NCBI GenBank assembly: GCA_029881835.1
Contig: JAOULV010000124.1
Span: 1 to 5,127, forward strand
Direction of reading: 5' to 3'
Length of the DNA stretch: 5,127 nucleotides
From: Rhodospirillaceae bacterium
Lineage (GTDB): Bacteria; Pseudomonadota; Alphaproteobacteria; Rhodospirillales; Magnetovibrionaceae
In this document: in pieces, positions 1-4,775 of the stretch
Layout of the letters: each line of letters begins with the position of its first letter
Position numbering within the stretch: the stretch's first letter is position 1
Notes under the pieces: generated by a model
What the model was told of the DNA's origin: nothing
Seen by the model: the letters and a program-made list of their open reading frames with translations, nothing else
The model's database searches: none
Made by a program: the position numbers and the translations under genes

Positions 1-380
1 CGCATACGGGTTGAAACTTCGGCTTTGCCATTGGCAGGCGTAAGGTTAAAGGAAATGACTTCAGGGATTGGGTTGCCTTCGGCCACAACGTGGATTTGTT
101 TTACATGATCGCCAGATGTCATCGGGCTATCGACTAAAACCGTAAGCGGAACGGTTGCACCGTTTTCGGCAATTTCCGGAAGGTTAATTGTAACCTTAGG
201 TGAATTTGCCATGCCTTTGGCACCGCCGGTAACCTTACCAAGGTAAGCAGCAGCTTCTTCAGGGGTGGCGTTTGCAGTTGATGCAATGCCCGCACCAGTT
301 AAGGCCAATGCGCCCATACCGGCAGCTTTCAAAAGTGCGCGGCGGTCCATTTCGGCCATGTTGAGAATGTTTTTGTTCAT
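1..380 (-). CDS. soxY: SoxY, thiosulfate-oxidation carrier protein (3' end cut by window)
   Basis: SoxY is the periplasmic subunit of SoxYZ; its C-terminal cysteine carries the sulfur substrate through the Sox cycle. The first 126 residues are visible. The N-terminus is a Tat-type signal: twin arginines at residues 13-14 (DRRALLKAAG), a hydrophobic alanine/glycine stretch, and a likely cleavage after ANA at residue 38. The mature part carries SoxY-typical blocks, including LPEIAENGATVP (about 68-78), VDSPMT (83-88), IHVVAEGNPIPEV (96-108) and NGKAEVSTRM (117-126). The C-terminal GGCGG-type carrier motif should lie beyond the left edge, so its cysteine cannot be checked. The ATG is preceded by GAGG five bases upstream. 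soxX lies 37 bp upstream on the same strand, indicating one operon. In-frame ATGs at residues 8 and 11 are possible but lack this ribosome site. Confidence 0.95.
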   Translation of the reverse strand, partial: MNKNILNMAEMDRRALLKAAGMGALALTGAGIASTANATPEEAAAYLGKVTGGAKGMANSPKVTINLPEIAENGATVPLTVLVDSPMTSGDHVKQIHVVAEGNPIPEVISFNLTPANGKAEVSTRM

Positions 381-417
381 ATCAACCTCTATTGGTTTTT
401 AATGGGTTATAGTTGAC

Positions 418-870
418 TTATTTCAAGGTCAGCAAATAAGCGACCACATCTTCGACTTCTTGTGCCGAAAGAATGGTTTTGCCTTCAAAGCTTTTTAGGA
501 CCATATGCTGACCGGTTTTATAGAAACTGGGCATCATGGTGTCTTCGTTAATAACCTTGGCGTCAACCATGCGCATGCGAAGCTCGGCCTCGGTCGAGTA
601 GCCACCAACACCATCAAGCGCAGGCCCAGTTTCACCGTGGAACTGTTCTTCAGGAATTGGCATTACATGACAGGCAAGGCAGTTGCCTTTTTTACGATTG
701 ATGGCAATTTTGCGACCGTTTGCCGGATCGCCCGGTGTGCCGGTAAGTGACTGCGGGATGGTGCCGTCGACTATTTCGAAAGCGGCCATTTCCTCAGCCT
801 GTGCGCCAAAGCTAATTGCCCCGGCAACGGCAACGCCAAAAGCGGTTGCCAAAAGTTTTGAGTGTTTCAT
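418..870 (-). CDS. soxX: SoxX, monohaem cytochrome c subunit of SoxXA
   Basis: SoxX pairs with SoxA to form the c-type cytochrome that oxidatively couples thiosulfate to the SoxY cysteine in the periplasm. The 150-residue product has a Sec signal peptide (1-25, ending AQA), one haem-binding CLACH motif at 64-68, and a Met-Pro pair at 113-114 (TMMPSFY) positioned as the axial methionine ligand. The C-terminus (LSAQEVEDVVAYLLTLK) is the usual cytochrome c helix. The GETGPALDGVG block (79-89) also fits SoxX. The start at 870 is chosen because GGGAGGG lies just upstream and the signal peptide begins there; the open frame continues to 945, but that extension puts 25 unlike residues before the signal. 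It is the first visible gene of the minus-strand sox operon; soxA is not next to it here and may lie beyond soxY. Confidence 0.95.
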   Translation of the reverse strand: MKHSKLLATAFGVAVAGAISFGAQAEEMAAFEIVDGTIPQSLTGTPGDPANGRKIAINRKKGNCLACHVMPIPEEQFHGETGPALDGVGGYSTEAELRMRMVDAKVINEDTMMPSFYKTGQHMVLKSFEGKTILSAQEVEDVVAYLLTLK

Positions 871-873
871 TGT

Positions 874-880
874 CCCTCCC
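874..880 (-). promoter_or_regulatory. Ribosome binding site of soxX
   Basis: On the minus strand GGGAGGG lies three to four bases before the ATG at 870. This strong site decides the soxX start against upstream in-frame codons (ATG at 882 and the frame start at 945). Confidence 0.75.
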
Positions 881-1270
881 ATAAGCTGTGCCGGGGAATC
901 CCAGCACTTGAAGCTCCGGAAATTTACCCAGACGTTAAGGTCCAAAAAAAAGACCGCAACATTCTGGAACGAAAGCCCGACTTTTTGGTGAACGAATTAA
1001 TCATCATTCTTAAACCCCCAAAGACGGACCATTTGTGCCTTATGTCGGCACTACAACACATTAAAGACGGGGCAACAAAAGGCAACGAATTTTCCCCAAT
1101 TAACAAATGTTTTCAAACGTGAATACAATCATAGGTAGGCTAGAATCTGCCCTTTGTCTGCACTAGCTAAAATGCACTATATTTCTACCCGCTGTTTTGT
1201 TTTTGGGGAATTGGGGATAACCCTTAGTCTAAATAATGGTATGAAAATTCCAGTGGATAAGTGGCCGGGC

Positions 1271-1307
1271 AAAACAATAAAGGCGGGAAATAAAACCCGC
1301 CTTTATT
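1271..1307 (-). terminator. Rho-independent terminator of the YeeE/YedE gene
   Basis: AATAAAGGCGGG (1276-1287) pairs perfectly with CCCGCCTTTATT (1296-1307), a 12-bp stem with an 8-nt loop. Read on the minus strand the hairpin ends in TTTATT followed by GTTTT, 49 bp past the transporter stop codon. The plus-strand side is also U-rich (TTTATTTATCTTTT), so it may work in both directions. It separates the transporter transcript from the sox operon. Confidence 0.85.
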
Positions 1308-1355
1308 TATCTTTTAATTCAGATGATTACGATAAAATTCTAATGTATTGGATTA

Positions 1356-2462
1356 TCAATTGCGACTAAAGATGGCCTTTAATCCGCCCAAAACTGAATC
1401 TTCTTCCAGCGACTTTAGGCCCCACAGGGCACCAAAAAGTATCGAAAGAAGCGCAATAACCGAACCGAACGCCAGTGTGGACATGCCGGTTATTCCCTGG
1501 CCGATGGTGCAACCAAGGGCCAAAATACCGCCGACACCCATTATTGCCGCACCGATCATGTGCCTTATCATGTCGGAGCCATCGGAAAACGCCTCGATGT
1601 GGAAGCTTTTGGTTGAAACGGCCATCAGGAACGACCCCAAAATAACCCCACCCACGGTTGCAATGCCAAAGTTTATGGACGCGCCGGTGAACGTCATCAG
1701 ATATTGAATTGATTCAGCCGTTGGCGAAACAAAGGTGAACGAAAACAGCTGGGTCGGCTCAAACTCATCAAACCCCAAAACGCCGGTAATCCACCAGCCG
1801 ACCGGAACCAAAAGGCCGATAATAAGGCCTGCGGCAATATCTAAGGGTGATGAGCGAAATTCCGCACTTTTGAACACATAAACCAATAGCGCGCCGGCAA
1901 AAACAAGGGTTACCGCCAAGCGCACGCTTTCGGTTTCGGCATTAACGAGGCGCGCCACCATTTCAACCATGCTCTGGGTTTCAAGGCCTGATGTCTGGCT
2001 AAGGTCCACGTTGGTTTTCTCAAGCTCGATGCGGGCAAGGCCAATAAGGCCGCGCAACGTCATATAAGCGAAAATACCCATTATTATGGCCACGACTATG
2101 GATTTTAGGTTTCCGCCGCCAATGCGAACCAGTGTTTTGTTGCCGCAACCGCCAGCCATGGTCATGCCGAAGCCAAACATGACGCCACCCAATATGGCGC
2201 CAAGCCAGCCAAGGTTTGATGTCAGGTAAATAGATGATGAAACATCAATTTTTCCGGTTATATGCAATGCCTGCGTGCCCAAAATGGCAACCGCTATGGT
2301 CATCATCCATGCGCGAAAGCGTTTTGAATCGCCCATGAAAACCATGTCGGATACCGCACCCATGGTGCAAAAGTTGGTTTTATTGGCCGTGGCACCAAAA
2401 ATTATTCCAGCCGCGAATCCGGCTAGAGCAACGATTGTGCGCACTGAAAGTTCATCATCCAT
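1356..2462 (-). CDS. YeeE/YedE family (SoxT/TsuA-like) sulfur-compound transporter
   Basis: This 368-residue inner-membrane protein has two homologous YeeE/YedE (Sulf_transp) halves and about eight or more hydrophobic helices (for example near 8-25, 51-66, 85-105, 120-141, 181-197, 207-230, 257-281, 303-320 and 329-349). Family members import thiosulfate or related sulfur compounds. Three cysteines sit in the conserved places: C32 (NKTNFCTMGAVSDM), C106 (AGGCGNKTLVRIGGG) and C318 (LALGCTIGQGITG). They match the three pore cysteines described for the TsuA/YeeE thiosulfate transporter, so transport looks intact. The loop at 142-180 is hydrophilic and less conserved. ATG 2462 is chosen over a TTG ten codons upstream because GGAG lies seven bases before it. 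The gene stands alone, divergent from dsrE2 and with its own terminator. Nearby sox genes, dsrE2 and tusA suggest a SoxT role; the exact substrate is inferred. Confidence 0.9.
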   Translation of the reverse strand: MDDELSVRTIVALAGFAAGIIFGATANKTNFCTMGAVSDMVFMGDSKRFRAWMMTIAVAILGTQALHITGKIDVSSSIYLTSNLGWLGAILGGVMFGFGMTMAGGCGNKTLVRIGGGNLKSIVVAIIMGIFAYMTLRGLIGLARIELEKTNVDLSQTSGLETQSMVEMVARLVNAETESVRLAVTLVFAGALLVYVFKSAEFRSSPLDIAAGLIIGLLVPVGWWITGVLGFDEFEPTQLFSFTFVSPTAESIQYLMTFTGASINFGIATVGGVILGSFLMAVSTKSFHIEAFSDGSDMIRHMIGAAIMGVGGILALGCTIGQGITGMSTLAFGSVIALLSILFGALWGLKSLEEDSVLGGLKAIFSRN

Positions 2463-2469
2463 GTCGGGT

Positions 2470-2473
2470 CTCC
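2470..2473 (-). promoter_or_regulatory. Ribosome binding site of the YeeE/YedE gene
   Basis: GGAG on the minus strand, seven bases before the ATG at 2462. It favours this start over the TTG at 2492, whose upstream sequence is AT-rich with no purine-rich site. Confidence 0.65.
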
Positions 2474-2598
2474 GTAAAAAATTACAAAACAATCAATAAC
2501 TTAATTGTAGCAAACGCAAATCAGGCACTGCCATTAGGCCAATTTATGTAACTTAAAATTATTACGATGTGGTATAGTGTATATTGCCTTTGTTGTGT

Positions 2599-2614
2599 AT
2601 TAGAATTTTCTAAT
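2599..2614. promoter_or_regulatory. AT-rich palindrome, candidate operator
   Basis: ATTAGAATTTTCTAAT has 7-bp inverted arms around a central TT. It lies in the divergent intergenic region 137 bp from the transporter ATG and about 317 bp from the dsrE2 ATG. Its size and AT-rich dyad shape fit a dimeric repressor, such as the ArsR-family sulfur sensors (SoxR, SqrR, BigR types) that often control sox and sulfide genes. No such regulator gene is in the window, so the partner is inferred only. Confidence 0.4.
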
Positions 2615-2762
2615 TGTACATAATGACGATGTTTTTTTAACTGTGCTCACACACAATAAATGCACGTCAACTGTATGATTTCACAGGTAAAAACAAAAAA
2701 ATTATTATAATTTATATCGGTGGGCGATAAATACTACCCACAGACTAATAATAAATAATAGA

Positions 2763-2790
2763 TTGAACTTATATAAGAAGAATCTAAAAT
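2763..2790 (+). promoter_or_regulatory. Candidate sigma-70 promoter of the dsrE2 operon
   Basis: TTGAAC (2763-2768), a 16-bp spacer and TAAAAT (2785-2790) are the best match to a housekeeping promoter found upstream of dsrE2. Transcription would begin near 2797 and give a leader of about 134 nt. In AT-rich DNA such matches arise by chance. Confidence 0.35.
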
Positions 2791-2930
2791 CCATTTTGTG
2801 TTTATGGATATTGCGCCCTAAAAATTATAAAACAATAAACAGGGCAGGGGTGTACGATTTCCGCGCAAAATAAATGATAACAAAAGATAGTTAATGGCTG
2901 GCTTTAAATTTTTTGGGAGAAACATAAATT

Positions 2931-3431
2931 ATGCCTAACGATGGAAGCAACAACAAGAAAATGTCGATAATTGTAACCAAGGGAACGCTCGATTGGGCGT
3001 ATCCGCCGTTCATTCTTGCCACTACGGCAGCCAGCATGGACGTTGACGTTACAATGTTTTTCACATTCTACGGTCTTCAGCTCTTGAAGAAAGATCTTGG
3101 CCATCTGCAAATTTCCACCCTTGGTAATCCAGCAATGGAAATGCCGATGATGGGTATGCACATGACGATGCCAAACATTGTTTCGGCAATCCCCGGTGTT
3201 GATGCGATGGCGTCTTCAATGATGCGCAGCCTGATTAAGAAAAAAGGCGTTGCCTCAATCCCTGAACTGCGTGAAATGGCGGTTGAGAGCGATATTAAAA
3301 TTATCGGCTGTCAGATGACCCTTGATTTGTTTGAGTGGGGGCCAAAAGACATGATTCCTGAAATGGAACTTGGCGGTGCGGCAACATATATGGCCGGTGC
3401 CCTGGAGTCCGATATAAACTTATTTATCTAG
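2931..3431 (+). CDS. dsrE2: DsrE2-type sulfur-trafficking protein (DsrE/DsrF/DrsH-like family)
   Basis: DsrE2 proteins belong to the DsrE-like sulfurtransferase superfamily and are commonly found with tusA, often also with a rhodanese gene, in sulfur oxidizers, where they are thought to take part in cytoplasmic sulfane-sulfur transfer. The 166-residue product shows the family pattern: an opening strand MSIIVTKGTLDWAYPPFILA (11-30), the VTMFFTFYGLQLLKK block (40-54), a methionine-rich segment (69-80), PNIVSAIPGVDAMAS (81-95), and IIGCQMTLDLF (124-134). C127 there is the only cysteine and the expected sulfur-binding residue. The C-terminus ALESDINLFI is also typical. The start at 2931 has GGGAGA ten bases upstream; an in-frame ATG at 2961 lacks one. 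It leads a plus-strand run, with the RHH gene 13 bp downstream. The physiological partner is inferred to be TusA. Confidence 0.9.
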   Translation: MPNDGSNNKKMSIIVTKGTLDWAYPPFILATTAASMDVDVTMFFTFYGLQLLKKDLGHLQISTLGNPAMEMPMMGMHMTMPNIVSAIPGVDAMASSMMRSLIKKKGVASIPELREMAVESDIKIIGCQMTLDLFEWGPKDMIPEMELGGAATYMAGALESDINLFI

Positions 3432-3444
3432 TAAGGTGGATTGA

Positions 3445-3759
3445 GTGAGCGCGTTTATCAGTAGAAAACAGCTTATCGAAGACGAAACTCCCCTAAGTGA
3501 GCTATTTGGCCTATGCAATGGCGAGCAAGATAAGGAGTTTCTTCCCGAGCGAAGATCACTGAGAATTCACGGTCACTCAACAACAATCAGGCTAGAAAGG
3601 GCATTTTGGAACGTTTTAGAAGAAATGTCATCGATTGAAGGCACCACGCTGGTTGGTTTGGTTACCAAAATTTATGATCACTGCCAGTTTGCCAACAACA
3701 AAAATCTTGCTTCCTGTTTGCGTGTTGTATGTTTAAAGTTTATTAACATAGGCATGTAA
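3445..3759 (+). CDS. Ribbon-helix-helix domain protein, candidate regulator
   Basis: A 104-residue protein whose C-terminal two thirds fit the alphaproteobacterial RHH_4 type of ribbon-helix-helix domain: a strand RSLRIHGHSTTIRLE (37-51), a first helix with the conserved AFWNVLEEM (53-61), a second helix TLVGLVTKIYDHC (68-80), then a small C-terminal helix NLASCLRVVCLKFI (87-100). The first 36 residues are an extra, poorly conserved N-terminal part. RHH proteins usually bind DNA as dimers through the strand. It has four cysteines (C24, C80, C91, C96), which is notable beside sulfur-transfer genes. The start is GTG, preceded by AAGGTGGA. It lies 13 bp after dsrE2 and is probably co-transcribed. 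A role in controlling this cluster is inferred from position; RHH_4 proteins are widespread and mostly uncharacterised. Confidence 0.8.
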   Translation: MSAFISRKQLIEDETPLSELFGLCNGEQDKEFLPERRSLRIHGHSTTIRLERAFWNVLEEMSSIEGTTLVGLVTKIYDHCQFANNKNLASCLRVVCLKFINIGM

Positions 3760-3765
3760 TCAGAA

Positions 3766-3808
3766 GCCCGGATTTAAATTTGGGCACCCAGATTAAGCCT
3801 TGGGCGCC
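3766..3808. repeat. Two tandem palindromic repeats upstream of tusA
   Basis: Two imperfect copies with a 20-bp period begin at 3767 and 3787, and 16 of 22 positions agree (CCC-R-GATT, then TTGGGC-R-CC). Each copy is itself an inverted repeat, CCC...GGG. The first extends to a 20-bp near-perfect dyad, GCCCGGATTTAAATTTGGGC, with two G-T pairs. Two helical turns between copies suits a tandem operator; as RNA they would form two hairpins. A weak promoter, TTGGGC (3800-3805), 18 bp, TAAAGT (3824-3829), overlaps the second copy. No U-tract follows, so it is not a terminator. Confidence 0.6.
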
Positions 3809-3849
3809 TTTAGTAAATAAAAATAAAGTTATTAGATAGAGAGAGAAAA

Positions 3850-4074
3850 ATGGCCACACAAACACTTGATACAAAAGGCATGAACTGCCCGCTACCAATC
3901 CTTAAAACCAAAAAGGCAATTAAGGGTCTGAGCGCAGGCGACACCCTTGAGGTTCTGTCAACCGATCCAGGTTCGGTAAAAGATTTTGAAGCTTTTTGTA
4001 AATCAACCGGCAACAAACTGATGGAAAGCAGTGAAGACAGCGGTGTTTTTCGTTACTTAATTGAAAAGCCATAA
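3850..4074 (+). CDS. tusA: TusA-family sulfur carrier protein
   Basis: TusA proteins are small cytoplasmic carriers that hold sulfur as a persulfide on a conserved cysteine; in sulfur oxidizers they pass sulfur between rhodanese, DsrE-type proteins and oxidizing enzymes such as Dsr or sHdr. The 74-residue product is normal in length. It has the CPxP motif at 13-16 (GMNCPLPIL) with active C13, the TDPGSVKDFEAF segment (38-49), a second cysteine C50, and the usual terminal strand FRYLIEK. A purine-rich GAGAGAG lies four bases before the ATG. It is 90 bp after the RHH gene, across the tandem repeat, and is followed by a strong terminator. It may be co-transcribed with dsrE2 or use its own promoter. 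In E. coli a TusA-like protein (YeeD/TsuB) partners YeeE/TsuA, so the nearby YeeE/YedE transporter may be a partner. Confidence 0.93.
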   Translation: MATQTLDTKGMNCPLPILKTKKAIKGLSAGDTLEVLSTDPGSVKDFEAFCKSTGNKLMESSEDSGVFRYLIEKP

Positions 4075-4093
4075 CGTCTTTTACGTTTTTTTG

Positions 4094-4133
4094 AAAACCC
4101 GGTTAGGCGCAGATGTGCTTACCGGGTTTTTTT
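4094..4133 (+). terminator. Rho-independent terminator after tusA
   Basis: AAAACCCGGT (4094-4103) pairs with ACCGGGTTTT (4121-4130), with an inner GCGC/GTGC stem (4107-4110 with 4115-4118), and a run of seven T follows from 4127. It begins 20 bp after the tusA stop. It ends only 25 bp before the next start codon, so that gene depends on read-through or on a promoter inside the hairpin region. Confidence 0.9.
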
Positions 4134-4158
4134 AAATATTAATTGGACTTAAATAAAA

Positions 4159-4578
4159 ATGAAGCGTTTTTACGTTATTGCCTACATCTTTTCATTCGTT
4201 GCATTCATGCCGATTAACGCTGGCGCCGCAGAGCTTTTGTATTTTTATTCAGATGCCTGTAACTACTGTGAACGGTGGAATAATGAAGTTGGGTCTATCT
4301 ACAACAAAACCAAAGAAAGCTCCGTTCTTAAGCTTCGCCAGGTGGATATTCATGCCGAAATTCCAAGCGATATCGAGCACATAAAAGGGGTGGTTTACAC
4401 CCCGACATTTGTCGCCGTTGATAACGGTCGCGAGATAGGCCGGATTGTGGGGTATGGGGGGGACATATTTTTTTGGCAACACATTGAGGCTCTTCTCAAT
4501 GATATGAAAAAGTCAAAATCCAATATTATACCACCTTGCCCGGATAATGGGAATTCAGATAAACTTCTATCTTGTTGA
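4159..4578 (+). CDS. soxS: SoxS-like periplasmic thioredoxin
   Basis: A 139-residue secreted thioredoxin-fold protein. Residues 1-24 are a Sec signal (MKRF, hydrophobic core, AGAA). The mature protein opens with ELLYFYSDACNYCERW, a CNYC redox motif at 34-37, then RQVDIH (60-65), the cis-proline loop YTPTF (80-84, P82), and VDNGREIGRIVGYGG followed by FFWQHIEALL (87-113). This pattern resembles SoxS of the Paracoccus sox cluster, a periplasmic thiol-disulfide protein that keeps the SoxYZ carrier active. A tail after residue 116 is serine/lysine-rich and carries two further cysteines (C127, C139). The ribosome site is weak (GGA about 12 bases upstream). The gene lies immediately after the tusA terminator, apart from soxX and soxY. 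A more general periplasmic thioredoxin (SoxW/TlpA kind) is the alternative. Confidence 0.8.
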   Translation: MKRFYVIAYIFSFVAFMPINAGAAELLYFYSDACNYCERWNNEVGSIYNKTKESSVLKLRQVDIHAEIPSDIEHIKGVVYTPTFVAVDNGREIGRIVGYGGDIFFWQHIEALLNDMKKSKSNIIPPCPDNGNSDKLLSC

Positions 4579-4663
4579 TATATTTAATTTAATTGTCGCT
4601 ATGGCTCTGCGCCAACTCCATTGGACGCGGAAGGGTTGATTGATGGCAGGCGACCGGCGGCGT

Positions 4664-4683
4664 GGTAAGGTATAGGTAAGGTA
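4664..4683. repeat. Short direct repeat in the soxS to H1-like gap
   Basis: GGTAAGGTA occurs at 4664-4672 and again at 4675-4683, an 11-bp period. The surrounding 197 bp (4579-4775) contain no other supported feature: only frames of ten to thirteen codons and no hairpin terminator after soxS. It could be a regulatory half-site pair, but chance is possible. Confidence 0.35.
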
Positions 4684-4775
4684 AATTAAGTATATTATTC
4701 ATCGGGTTGTATTGTTATTTTGGTTGATAGTGCATTGTGGGGTGCCAGCTAAGTTGGAAAAGGGCTGTAACTGGC

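Larger units (their letters stand above)
871..1355. other. Intergenic region upstream of soxX and downstream of the transporter gene
   Basis: This 485-bp stretch shows no convincing gene. The right part holds the terminator at 1271-1307. The left part must hold the sox operon promoter. One weak minus-strand candidate is TTGCCT (1080-1085), a 16-bp spacer and TAATGT (1058-1063), a poor match that I would not rely on. A small inverted repeat, GTGCC at 1035-1039 with GGCAC at 1047-1051 (7-nt loop), lies just downstream of it and could be an operator or chance. An open frame on the plus strand (1154-1369) runs through the terminator hairpin, has no ribosome site and resembles no known protein. 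Confidence 0.6.
2463..2930. other. Long AT-rich divergent intergenic region
   Basis: This 468-bp region lies between the divergent transporter and dsrE2 genes. It is clearly richer in A and T than the flanking genes and has no plausible coding frame. It holds a 16-bp palindrome (2599-2614), a possible dsrE2 promoter (2763-2790), GTGGG/CCCAC arms at 2720-2724 and 2737-2741, and GCCCT/AGGGC arms at 2815-2819 and 2841-2845. For the minus-strand gene, TACAAT at 2504-2509 could be a -10 element, but no good -35 is seen. The dsrE2 leader would be about 130 nt, long enough for post-transcriptional control. Confidence 0.6.

Noticed and set aside
871..945. Longer SoxX with 25 more N-terminal residues
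   Set aside because: The extension precedes a complete signal peptide and bypasses the strong GGGAGGG ribosome site before the ATG at 870.
1154..1369. A 71-codon plus-strand open frame between the sox operon and the transporter gene
   Set aside because: It reads through both arms of the terminator hairpin, overlaps the transporter 3' end, has no ribosome site and its product resembles no protein family.
2642..2655. CRP-like TGTG-N6-CACA site
   Set aside because: The flanking consensus bases are wrong (TGTGC and ACACA rather than TGTGA and TCACA), and such short matches are common in AT-rich spacers.
2904..3161. Minus-strand open frame of 85 codons across the dsrE2 start
   Set aside because: It is antisense to a clearly recognised DsrE2 gene and has no family resemblance.
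4601..4639. Thirteen-codon frame after soxS
   Set aside because: Too short, no ribosome site and no hairpin or Trp/His-type leader pattern that would make it a leader peptide.
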